Position numbers and translations under genes: made by a program
Source: Luteimonas viscosa
GTDB lineage: Bacteria > Pseudomonadota > Gammaproteobacteria > Xanthomonadales > Xanthomonadaceae
Assembly: GCF_008244685.1 (NCBI RefSeq)
Contig: NZ_VTFT01000001.1
Location: forward strand, 537,248-601,247
Direction: 5' to 3'
Length of the DNA: 64,000 nt
Shown: piece after piece, positions 15,572 through 25,274 of the stretch
Position numbering within the stretch: position 1 is the stretch's first letter
How the letters are laid out: each line of letters begins with the position of its first letter
The notes under the pieces: generated by a model
What the model was told of the DNA's origin: nothing
What the model saw: the letters and a program-made list of their open reading frames with translations, nothing else
The model's database searches: none

Positions 15572-16375
15572 TTGGTGGATGCGCGCTTGCAGCCTGCGAC
15601 GGGCGAGCCCTACTACCTGCCCACCGGCAACGAGGTCGGGATCGTCGAACAGTGCCATGCCGGCGGCCTCGCGGTGATGCTCAAGGGCCCCACCGGCTGC
15701 GGCAAGACCCGCTTTGTCGAGCACATGGCCTGGCGCCTGGGTCGCCCGCTGGTGACGGTCTCGTGCCACGACGACCTGACCGCGAGCGACCTCGTCGGGC
15801 GCTTCCTGATCCGCCATGACGAGACCGTGTGGCAGGACGGCCCGCTCACCCGCGCCGTGCGCGAGGGCGCGATCTGCTATCTCGATGAAGTGGTGGAGGC
15901 GCGACAGGACACCATCGTGGTCCTGCACCCGCTCACCGACTACCGCCGCATGCTGCCGATCGACCGCACCGGCGAGACCGTGGAGGCCGCGCCGGGCTTC
16001 CAACTGGTGATCTCGTACAACCCCGGCTACCAGCGCATGCTCAAGGACCTCAAGCCCAGCACGCGGCAGCGCTTCGTCGCGATCGAGCTGGGATTCCCGG
16101 AGCCGCCGGCGGAAGCCGCGATCGTCGCCCGGGAAAGCGGCGTGGACGGTGGCACGGCGGTGGCGCTGGTGGAACTGGCCGGGCGCGTGCGCTCGCTGCG
16201 CGACCGCGGGCTGGCCGAAGTACCCAGCACGCGCCTGCTGGTGGCCGCCGGCCGCCTGGTCGCCAGCGGCATCGGCGTGCGCGAGGCCTGCAATGCCGCG
16301 GTGATCGCGCCGCTGAGCGACGACCCCACCCTGCTCGGCGCGATGCGCGAACTCGTCGACGCGATGTTCCCCTAG
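15572..16375 (+). CDS. norQ: NorQ, MoxR-family AAA+ ATPase for NO reductase maturation
   Basis: NorQ works with NorD to activate NorBC, probably by helping insert the non-haem iron. The 267 residues show Walker A GPTGCGKT (39-46) and Walker B YLDE (103-106). The family pattern DLTASDLVGRFL and SYNPGYQRMLKDLKPSTRQRF is also present. The TTG at 15572 immediately follows the norB stop; GTG at 15575 is equally possible. Close packing between norB and norD implies one transcript. Confidence 0.93.
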   Translation: MVDARLQPATGEPYYLPTGNEVGIVEQCHAGGLAVMLKGPTGCGKTRFVEHMAWRLGRPLVTVSCHDDLTASDLVGRFLIRHDETVWQDGPLTRAVREGAICYLDEVVEARQDTIVVLHPLTDYRRMLPIDRTGETVEAAPGFQLVISYNPGYQRMLKDLKPSTRQRFVAIELGFPEPPAEAAIVARESGVDGGTAVALVELAGRVRSLRDRGLAEVPSTRLLVAAGRLVASGIGVREACNAAVIAPLSDDPTLLGAMRELVDAMFP

Positions 16376-16387
16376 GCGGATGCCACC

Positions 16388-18406
16388 GTGGCCGAAGCCG
16401 AAGACGTCGTCGTCGATGCCGCGCGGCATGCGACGGTGTTCATCCGCGACACCTGGCGCCGGCACTACGCGCGCGAACCCGATGCGCCGATAGCGCTCAC
16501 CTCCCTGGCCCGGCGCCTGGACCTGCTGGTGTCGGCCGCCTGCGGCACCAGCCTGCCGCTGCGCGTGGCCCTGTCCCCGGCGCGACCGACCGCCCTGCAC
16601 CGGCTGTTCCACCGGCGCGCCTATCCGCGTCACCGCCAGGCCGTGCCCGCCACCAATGGCGACACGATCTGGCTCCCGCCCGACCTGGCCACCTGCGATG
16701 CCGTGGTCGCGTCCGAGCTCTACCGCGCGATGGCGCTGCAGCAGGCGTGCCGGGCCACGCGCGGCAGCGTGCCGGCGATCGTGCAGCAACGCGACGCACT
16801 GCTGCGCGACACCGCGCTGGTGCTGGAAGCGCAGGCCGCCGAAGCGGAGATCGCGCGGGGATTCCCCGGCCTGCTGCCGGCCCTGCGGCGATTGCGCAAG
16901 CTCGCGCTGGCGGCGCGACCGCCCCTGGCCGACTTCGCGCCGGCACGGCAGCCCCTCGAACGTCTCGTCCGCGGCATCCTCGAGCGCGACCTGGAACCGG
17001 CGCCGGCGCCAGGCACTGTCGAGTCGTCGCTCGCGCAGGCTGCGCGGCTGCTTCGCGACTGGGCCGTCGACCCCACCGACGTCCGCCACCTCGGCCCGAT
17101 GCCGCTGTATCGCGACTGGTGGACCGGCGAACTGCGCGCGACGGGCGGCAGCGCCCGCCTGGTCGACGGCGAACGCGGCGACGATCGCGAAGACGACCGC
17201 CCGGTACGCAGCGCACGCATGGAGCGCCGGCCCGAGGAACGCGAAGCGCGCGAAGGCGAGGATGCGCCGGGCGAATCGGGCGTGTGGATGATCCAGCAGG
17301 ACGCGCCCCACGAGGTCGCCGAGGATCCCTTCGGCCTGCAGCGCCCGGTGGACCGCGACGACGAGACCGGCGCCGAGGAGTATGGCGACATGCTCTCGGA
17401 ACTGGCGTCCACGCGCATGATCGCCGCGCCCGACCCTCCCCGCGAAGTGCTGCTCTCGGACGATCCCCCCGCCAGTCGCGCAGTGATCGAATTCGCCGGT
17501 CCCGAAGCCGGCGAACTCCGCTTCCGCTATCCCGAATGGGACCATGCCAGCGCCTCGTACATCGAGCACGGCACTACTGTCGCCCTGCTGCCGCCGGTGC
17601 CCGGCGACCCGGCCTGGATCGCGGCGACCCTGGCCCGCCACCGCTCGCACCTGGACGGCATCCGCCGCCAGTTCGAGGCGCTGCGGCCCGAGCGCGTGCG
17701 CCTGCGCCGCCAGTCCGACGGCGAGGACATCGACATCGACGCCTGCGTGGAGGGCCGCGCCGACCTGCGCGCCGGCGGCTTCCTGTGCGAGGGGCTGTAC
17801 GAGTCGCGCCGCCCCGGCCGCCGCAGCATCGCGGTGTCGCTGCTGGTCGACGCCAGCGGCTCCACCGACGGCTTCATCGGTGGCGGCCGGCGCGTGATCG
17901 ACGTCGAGCGCGAGGCCCTGCTGCTGGTGTGCATCGCCCTGCAGGGCCTGGGCGAGCCGTTCTGCGTGATGGCCTTCTCCGGCGAAGGTCCGCACGGCGT
18001 GAGCATGCGCATGCTCAAGGCCTTCGACGAGCCGTACGGCGACGAAGTCGCGCTGCGCATCGCCGGCCTGGAGCCCGAAAACTACACCCGCGCCGGCGCC
18101 GCCATCCGCCATGCCACGTCGCTGCTGATGCGCCAGCCCGCCGAGCATCGCCTGCTGCTGGTGCTGTCCGACGGCAAGCCCAACGACGCCGACCGCTACG
18201 ACGGCGCGTACGGCGTCGAGGACATGCGCCAGGCGGTGACCGAGGCGCGGCTGCAGGGCATCTTCCCGTTCTGCCTCACCGTGGACCTGCAGGCGCCGGG
18301 CTATCTGCCGAAAGTGTTCGGCCCCGGCCACTACGCGCTGCTGTCGAGCCCCGCGCGCCTGCCGGTGGTGCTGCTGGACTGGACGCGGCGGCTGCTGGCG
18401 CGGTGA
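16388..18406 (+). CDS. norD: NorD, von Willebrand factor A domain protein for NO reductase maturation
   Basis: NorD pairs with the NorQ ATPase and is needed for active NO reductase. The 672-residue frame has an alpha-helical N-terminal half, a charged Asp/Glu/Arg-rich central region (about 255-320) and a C-terminal VWA domain. Its metal-ion-dependent adhesion motif is DASGS beginning at Asp488, with a later Thr (NYTRAG) and LLVLSDGKPND. GTG at 16388 is the start, twelve bases after norQ. It is the last nor gene and converges on the GH43 gene; no clear terminator was found in the 88-base gap. Confidence 0.93.
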   Translation: MAEAEDVVVDAARHATVFIRDTWRRHYAREPDAPIALTSLARRLDLLVSAACGTSLPLRVALSPARPTALHRLFHRRAYPRHRQAVPATNGDTIWLPPDLATCDAVVASELYRAMALQQACRATRGSVPAIVQQRDALLRDTALVLEAQAAEAEIARGFPGLLPALRRLRKLALAARPPLADFAPARQPLERLVRGILERDLEPAPAPGTVESSLAQAARLLRDWAVDPTDVRHLGPMPLYRDWWTGELRATGGSARLVDGERGDDREDDRPVRSARMERRPEEREAREGEDAPGESGVWMIQQDAPHEVAEDPFGLQRPVDRDDETGAEEYGDMLSELASTRMIAAPDPPREVLLSDDPPASRAVIEFAGPEAGELRFRYPEWDHASASYIEHGTTVALLPPVPGDPAWIAATLARHRSHLDGIRRQFEALRPERVRLRRQSDGEDIDIDACVEGRADLRAGGFLCEGLYESRRPGRRSIAVSLLVDASGSTDGFIGGGRRVIDVEREALLLVCIALQGLGEPFCVMAFSGEGPHGVSMRMLKAFDEPYGDEVALRIAGLEPENYTRAGAAIRHATSLLMRQPAEHRLLLVLSDGKPNDADRYDGAYGVEDMRQAVTEARLQGIFPFCLTVDLQAPGYLPKVFGPGHYALLSSPARLPVVLLDWTRRLLAR

Positions 18407-18494
18407 CGCGTGCCGGCTGGGCCTGCGACACGCGGGAAACAATGGTCCCGACGCAACGGATGAGGCACGGCTTTTCGCGCCTGCGCGCTGCCGC

Positions 18495-19562
18495 TCAGCG
18501 CAGCGCGGCCGCATCCACGACCGGCCACCCTTCCGCGTCCCACTGCATCGACAGCACCTTGAGCTTGGGCAGGCCGCCGTCCTGCACGTCGTAGGCGTGG
18601 AAGACCAGGTAGTCCCTGCCGTCGAAGCTGTAGGCGCTGTTGTGGCCGGGCCCGGGCCAGCGGGCGGTGCCGCGCAGCACTTCGGTGGCGGCGCCCTGGT
18701 CCATGCGCTTTCCGTCGCGGTCGAGGTAGGGGCCGGTGAGCGTGTGCGAACGGCCGACCATGATGCGGTAGTCGCTCTTGGCGCCGCGGCAGCAGTGGTC
18801 CCAGGAGACGAACAGGTAGTACCAGCCATCGCGCTTGAACACGAACGGCGCCTCGATCGCGCCGGGCTCGGGTTCGGCATCGTCTGTAAGAATCGAGCGC
18901 GCGCGCTTGGCCAGGGTGTGCCATTCCTGCGGTTCGGCCAGGCCCAGCCGGTCTTCGCGCAGCTTCACCAGCTTGAGCCCGCCCCAGAACGAGCCGAAGG
19001 CCAGCCAGGGCGTGCCGTCTTCATCTTCGACGAGGTTGCCGTCGATGGCGTTCCACATGTCGCGATGCGGGACCGAGCGCAGCACGATGCCGTGGTCGAC
19101 CCACTCGAAGGCCGGGTCGGCCGGATCGAGCGTGCTGTTGGTGGCCACGCCGATGGCCGAAGTGTTCCTGCCGCCGCTGGAGATGGAGTAGTAAAGGTAG
19201 TACGTGCCGTCGTGGTGCGAGATGTCCGGCGCCCAGACGTGGCCGTTGAACTTCGGCACGATGTCGTAGGCCCAGGCCGGGATCCGGGCGAACACCGGCG
19301 GCTCGGCCTTCCAGGTTTCGAGGTTCTTCGAGCTGTAGACGGTGATGCCCGGGCCGGTGACGAACAGGTACCAGGTGTCGCCCTCGCGGATCATCGTGGG
19401 GTCGTGCGCCAGCACGTCGGCCCAGTAACCTTCGCGCGGTGCGGCCACGGGTGGGCTTTCCATCATGTCGTCGTTGTTGGGGCGTGCTTCCTGCGCGGCG
19501 GCCGGCAGTGCGAGCGAGCCTGCCAGCGCGAGCGCCGCGGCGATCTTGCGCAGCGCGCTCAC
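18495..19562 (-). CDS. Exported endo-arabinanase-like enzyme, glycoside hydrolase family 43
   Basis: GH43 enzymes of this type cut alpha-1,5-arabinan. A signal peptide (LALAGSLALPAAAQE) precedes a five-bladed propeller. The inverting catalytic triad can be assigned as Asp54 (AHDPTM), Asp174 (NAIDGNLV) and Glu237 (GAIEAPFVF). GHVWAPDISHHDGTYYLYYS and FGSFWGGL are typical of the arabinanase group. The GTG start at 19562 overlaps the stop of the upstream GH43 gene as GTGA, so translation is probably coupled; it gives 355 residues. Arabinan endo-1,5-alpha-L-arabinosidase is the best call. Confidence 0.87.
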   Translation of the reverse strand: MSALRKIAAALALAGSLALPAAAQEARPNNDDMMESPPVAAPREGYWADVLAHDPTMIREGDTWYLFVTGPGITVYSSKNLETWKAEPPVFARIPAWAYDIVPKFNGHVWAPDISHHDGTYYLYYSISSGGRNTSAIGVATNSTLDPADPAFEWVDHGIVLRSVPHRDMWNAIDGNLVEDEDGTPWLAFGSFWGGLKLVKLREDRLGLAEPQEWHTLAKRARSILTDDAEPEPGAIEAPFVFKRDGWYYLFVSWDHCCRGAKSDYRIMVGRSHTLTGPYLDRDGKRMDQGAATEVLRGTARWPGPGHNSAYSFDGRDYLVFHAYDVQDGGLPKLKVLSMQWDAEGWPVVDAAALR

Positions 19563-20524
19563 GCCCCTGCCCCCGGAAGCTCGACTTCGCGCAGCGGCCG
19601 CCCGAACAGCGGCATGCCGTCGGCATCCCAGTGCAACGGCTGCAGGCAGGTGTGGCGGTCGGGATTCCACAGCGGATCTCCTTCGATGTCGCGGTAGTTG
19701 CGCGCGTGGTAGACCAGCAGGTCGGTGCTGTCGTCCTCGGCCACGGTGAAGCTGTTGTGGCCGGGGCCGAACACCTCGCGCTCCGGGTCGGAGACGAACA
19801 CCGGCGCGGGCGACTTGTGCCAGCTGGCCGGGTCGAGCAGGTCGGCGTCGGCATCGGCCCACAGCAGGCCCATGGCGTAGCGCTCGTCGGTGGCGCTGGC
19901 CGAATAGGTGACGAACACGCGGCCATGGCGGATGAGCACCGATGGACCCTCGTTGACCAGGAATCCCTGCACTTCCCAGTCGAACTCGGGCTTGGTCAGC
20001 AGCACCGGTTCGCCCCGGATGCGCAGGCCGTCGCGCAGCGGCGCGAGGTAGAGGTTGGAGTTGCCGGCGATGTCGGGATGCTTCTGCGCCCACAGGTAGT
20101 AGCGCACGCCGCGATGCTCGAAGCTGGTGGCGTCGAGGCAGAAGGCGTCGATGCCGCTGTCCACCTGGCCGGCGAATTCCCACTCGCCCTGCATCGGATC
20201 GGGCGATGGATTGCGCAGCGCGTACATGCGGTGCTGGAACAGGTCGTCCTTGATCTCGCGCGAGGGTGCGGCGGCGAAGTACACGAACCAGGTCCCGTCG
20301 ATGCGGTGCAGCTCCGGCGCCCAGACCAGCGAACTCGCCGGGCCGCTGGGCGGCGCGGTCCACAGCGTCTTCTCCTGGGCCTGCACCAGCCCGGCCAGCG
20401 TCGGCGAGCGCCGCAACACCACGCGGTCGTACTCGGGCACCGAGGCGGTGAAGTGGTAGTGACCATCGTGCCGCGAGATGTGCGGGTCGGCGAGGTTGGG
20501 GATGAAGGGGTTTCGGAGTTTCAT
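19559..20524 (-). CDS. GH43 arabinosidase, no export signal
   Basis: This second family 43 enzyme has 321 residues from ATG 20524. An ATG three codons upstream (20533) is an alternative. It starts NPFIPNLADPHIS, with the catalytic base Asp13, and contains SSLVWAPELHRIDGTWFVYFA and FLVNEGPSVLIRHG, which supplies the general-acid Glu. It lacks a signal peptide, so it probably works in the cytoplasm on imported arabino-oligosaccharides, perhaps as an exo-acting arabinofuranosidase. It lies between the MFS transporter and the exported GH43 gene. Confidence 0.82.
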   Translation of the reverse strand: MKLRNPFIPNLADPHISRHDGHYHFTASVPEYDRVVLRRSPTLAGLVQAQEKTLWTAPPSGPASSLVWAPELHRIDGTWFVYFAAAPSREIKDDLFQHRMYALRNPSPDPMQGEWEFAGQVDSGIDAFCLDATSFEHRGVRYYLWAQKHPDIAGNSNLYLAPLRDGLRIRGEPVLLTKPEFDWEVQGFLVNEGPSVLIRHGRVFVTYSASATDERYAMGLLWADADADLLDPASWHKSPAPVFVSDPEREVFGPGHNSFTVAEDDSTDLLVYHARNYRDIEGDPLWNPDRHTCLQPLHWDADGMPLFGRPLREVELPGAGA

Positions 20525-20549
20525 TCGGGGCATCCGTCGTGCGCGGCAG

Positions 20550-21899
20550 TCACGCGCCGGGCGCGTCGACCAGGATCTTCCGCTTGATCTGCAGGTAGTA
20601 GCCGTCGGTGATGCGGTAGAAGAACATCACCCCGCCCATCAGCGCGTGGAACAGGCCGGGGATGATGGTTAGCATCAGCGCGATGCCGTTGAGCGCGTGC
20701 GGCGTCTGCACCTGGTCGGGCACGTAGTGGAACCAGCCCAGCAGCAGGCCGACGATGGCGCCGGCCACGCCCATGCCCGCCTTCTGGCAGAACGAGATGC
20801 CGCCCATCGAAAGCCCGGCCACGCGCCGGCCGTCCTTGGCGTGGCCGTAGTCCACCGCCTCCACGATCGCCGACCAGAACACCGGCGCGTGCAGGTCGAC
20901 CACGAAGCAGATCAGGAAATAGAACACGAACGCCAGCGCCACGTCGCCCGGCTGCACCAGGAAGTACATCGCCACGCTGAGCACGCCGACCGCCAGCTGG
21001 GTCCAGCGGAACATGGCCACCTTGCACCAGCGCTTGGTGATCCAGGTGGAGGCCACCATCGCCAGGATCGCCGCGCCCACGCCGGTGGCGAGGAAGGCCG
21101 AGAGCATCTTCGCATCGCCGCCCAGGTAGTACTTGGCGTAGTAGGCCGCGACCGAACCGCGCACCACGTAGCCGATGGTGCCGATCACGCACACCGCGCA
21201 CAGCAGCAGCCACTGGTCGTTGCGCAGCAGCAGGCGCAGTTGCTGCGCCAGCGGCGTGCGGTCGACACGGTGGCGGATGCGTTCGGTGGTGGTGAAGAAG
21301 CAGAACAGGAACAGCACGGTCGCCATCAAGCCCATCAGCCCCATCGCCCAGCGGTAGCCTTCGGCCAGGTTGCCCCTGCCCCAGGACTCGGCCAGCACCG
21401 GCACCAGGATGGTCACCATGAACGCGGCGATCTTGGCGAAGAACAGGCGGTAGCCATTCGCCGACAGCCGCTCCTTCGGATCGGCGGTCAGCACGCCGAT
21501 CAGCGAGATGTAGGGGATCGTGACCACGGTGAAGCACAGCGTCACCAGGATGTAGGTGGCGTAGGCCCAGGCCAGCTTGGCGCCGTACTCGGCATCGGGC
21601 GTGGTGAAAGTGAGGAACACCGAAATGCCGAACGGCACCGCGAATACGAGGAAGTAGGGCCGGTAGCGGCCCCAGCGCGTCTCGATGCGGTCGGTGACCA
21701 TGCCCATCAGCGGGTCGGTCACCGCGTCGAGCATGCGCACCGCCAGCAGCAGCAGGGCGACGTCGTGCGGGCGCAGCCCGAACACGTCGGTGTAGAAGAA
21801 GGTGATGATCAGCATCATCGAGGAGATGACGACGTTCACCGCCATGTCGCCGGCGCCGAACCCCACCTTCTCGAGCACCGACAGCTTCTGGTCCTGCAT
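20550..21899 (-). CDS. GPH-family (MFS superfamily) sugar:cation symporter
   Basis: This inner-membrane carrier probably imports arabinose oligomers or arabinosides. The 449 residues contain about twelve membrane helices. Group signatures include KVGFGAGDMA near the N terminus, DAVTDPLMGMVTDR and RWGRYRPYFL. The start at 21899 has GGAGGGG a few bases ahead. The same frame stays open far upstream across two plus-strand genes, but that extension is a GC-bias artefact. It is divergent from the LysR gene, and its promoter carries the operator block at 21977-22028. Confidence 0.88.
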   Translation of the reverse strand: MQDQKLSVLEKVGFGAGDMAVNVVISSMMLIITFFYTDVFGLRPHDVALLLLAVRMLDAVTDPLMGMVTDRIETRWGRYRPYFLVFAVPFGISVFLTFTTPDAEYGAKLAWAYATYILVTLCFTVVTIPYISLIGVLTADPKERLSANGYRLFFAKIAAFMVTILVPVLAESWGRGNLAEGYRWAMGLMGLMATVLFLFCFFTTTERIRHRVDRTPLAQQLRLLLRNDQWLLLCAVCVIGTIGYVVRGSVAAYYAKYYLGGDAKMLSAFLATGVGAAILAMVASTWITKRWCKVAMFRWTQLAVGVLSVAMYFLVQPGDVALAFVFYFLICFVVDLHAPVFWSAIVEAVDYGHAKDGRRVAGLSMGGISFCQKAGMGVAGAIVGLLLGWFHYVPDQVQTPHALNGIALMLTIIPGLFHALMGGVMFFYRITDGYYLQIKRKILVDAPGA

Positions 21900-21972
21900 C
21901 GCCCCTCCGCGATGGTCCCGGCCGAGGCCACGCAGCGTGGCGCCGGTCGGCGATCCAGCGTCATTCTGGTCC

Positions 21973-22028
21973 GCGCATGGATATGCAGCAAATAAGATTA
22001 TCGCCATAATCCATATCGAACCCGATAT
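21973..22028 (-). promoter_or_regulatory. Candidate GbpR-type operator and promoter between symporter and LysR genes
   Basis: ATGGATATGCA (21977-21987) and ATATCGAACCCGATAT (22013-22028) are separated by 36 bases start to start, exactly as at 4487-4538, and have the same orientation relative to the minus-strand gene. The second motif is a perfect 6-4-6 inverted repeat (ATATCG-AACC-CGATAT). Toward the symporter, TTATGG-N17-CATATC could be the promoter, giving a leader of about 74 bases. The operator ends only 12 bases before the LysR GTG, so the regulator may also control itself. Confidence 0.65.
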
Positions 22029-22040
22029 AGGATCCGGTCC

Positions 22041-23006
22041 GTGCCCAACCCGCCCTGGTTCGTCCGCGCGCGCCTGAAGACGCGGCAACTGATGCTGATG
22101 ATCGCGATCGAGGAGCACGGCAACATCCACCGTGCGGCCGAGTCGCTGAACATGTCGCAGCCGGCCGCGTCGAAGCTGCTCAAGGACCTCGAGGACCTGA
22201 TCGGGGTGCCGCTGTTCGAGCGGCTGCCGCGCGGGATGCGCCCGACCTGGTACGGCGAGAGCATGATCCGCCACGCCCGCATCGCCCTGGCCAGCCTCGG
22301 CGAGGCCGGTGCGGAGATCGAGGCGCTCAAGGCCGGCCACGCCGGCAAGGTCGCCATCGGCGCCATCGCCGGCCCGGCCATGACCCTGCTGCCGCCGGCG
22401 CTGGCGCGGCTCGACCAGGCCCATCCCGACCTGCGGGTGTCGGTGGTGGTGGAGAGCAGCGACGTGCTGCTCGAACAGCTGACACAGAACCGGATCGACC
22501 TGATGGTGGGCCGCCTGTTCGCACGCCACGACAAGCGCAACCTGCAGTACGAGCCGATCGCCGAAGAAGACGTGTGCGCGATCGCGCGCCCCGGGCATCC
22601 GCTGCTGTCGCGCCGCAAGCCCGGGTTGTCGGAACTGGCGAAGCTGCCCTGGGTGGTGCCGCCGGAGGGTAGCGTGCTGCGCCACCGCTTCGAGCTGATG
22701 TTCCAGAACGCGGGGCTGCAGGCGCCGCGCCAGGTGACGGGCACGGCCGCGCTGGTGCTGCTGCCGCGGCTGCTGCAGGACAGCGACCACCTGGCCGTGG
22801 TCCCGGTGGACGTGGCCCGGCACTACGCCGCGCACGGGATGGTGAAGATCGTGCCGGTGGAGCTGTCGTGCCGGATGGACTCGTTCGGGTTCATCACCCG
22901 CACCGACTGGCTGCTGTCGCCGGGCGCGCGCACCGTGCTGGCGACGCTGAAGACGGCGGCGCGGAAGGTCTACCCGTCGCCGACGCGAGGCGCGCGCAAG
23001 GACTGA
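22041..23006 (+). CDS. LysR-type regulator of sugar catabolism, GbpR-like
   Basis: The protein has an N-terminal winged helix-turn-helix (RQLMLMIAIEEHGNIHRAAESLNMSQPAASKLLKDLE) and a substrate-binding effector domain (about 95-300), 321 residues in all. Its helix-turn-helix resembles GbpR, which controls sugar-binding-protein and sugar-acid genes in Agrobacterium and Azospirillum. The GTG at 22041 is the likely start. It is divergent from the symporter and adjacent to arabonate dehydratase, so it is the best candidate for the pathway regulator. Which sugar or intermediate it senses is unknown. Confidence 0.87.
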   Translation: MPNPPWFVRARLKTRQLMLMIAIEEHGNIHRAAESLNMSQPAASKLLKDLEDLIGVPLFERLPRGMRPTWYGESMIRHARIALASLGEAGAEIEALKAGHAGKVAIGAIAGPAMTLLPPALARLDQAHPDLRVSVVVESSDVLLEQLTQNRIDLMVGRLFARHDKRNLQYEPIAEEDVCAIARPGHPLLSRRKPGLSELAKLPWVVPPEGSVLRHRFELMFQNAGLQAPRQVTGTAALVLLPRLLQDSDHLAVVPVDVARHYAAHGMVKIVPVELSCRMDSFGFITRTDWLLSPGARTVLATLKTAARKVYPSPTRGARKD

Positions 23007-23177
23007 GGGCCCAAGCCGGCCCTGGACCGATAGCGGGAAGCGTATCGCAAACGGCTTTATTGTTATTTTTCGTGCATGGATCGGGCCGTTAGCATCGCGG
23101 CACGAGGCCGGGCGCGGATCTGGATCCGCGGGACGTCCCGTGGCCACCCTCTTTCTCCGGGCAGGATCCCCGACCGC

Positions 23178-24902
<1,725 letters not shown>

Positions 24903-25274
24903 CATTGGTGTCTTGCGCACTCCCCACGCGTCCGTTGTTCCTTGCCCCGCTTCGCGGGGCCTTGCGCCCTTCACGGGTGGAAGGTGCCGAAGGCGGATGG
25001 GGGCTGGGTCCGACGCTGCGTCACTGCCCCCATCCGGCCCTTCGGGCCACCTTCCCCCGTGCAACGGGGGAAGGACGATCAGGGCGTCGCGACCCGACTG
25101 CTGTTCCTTCTCCCGCTTCGCGGGGGAAGGTGCCGAAGGCGGATGGGGGCGAGCGCCGCAGGCGCTCAAACGGGGCTTCGCTCGGTGCTCGCCCACCTTC
25201 TCGTGAAGGCCACAATGCCCCGAAGCCGGAGAAAGTCATCTCCCGCCCCGAGCCCAAGCTGGAAGCCCCACCCC
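24903..25274. repeat. Repeat-filled gap with three alternating palindromic units
   Basis: This 372-base gap holds three copies of the genome repeat in alternating orientation. AAGGTGCCGAAGGCGGATGG is at about 24981-25000 and again at about 25128-25147. Between them at 25026-25074 is the inverted form, GCCCCCATCCGGCCC, followed by a CCTTCCCCC/GGGGGAAGG hairpin. Short CGCTTCGCG loops accompany them. No gene was recognised; the GH127 frame runs open through the region but only its part after 25275 looks like protein. Confidence 0.75.

Noticed and set aside
14081..18880. A 1599-codon minus-strand frame opposite the nor genes
   Set aside because: This is a shadow of norBQD. The translated composition is Ala/His/Arg/Gln-rich with no domains.
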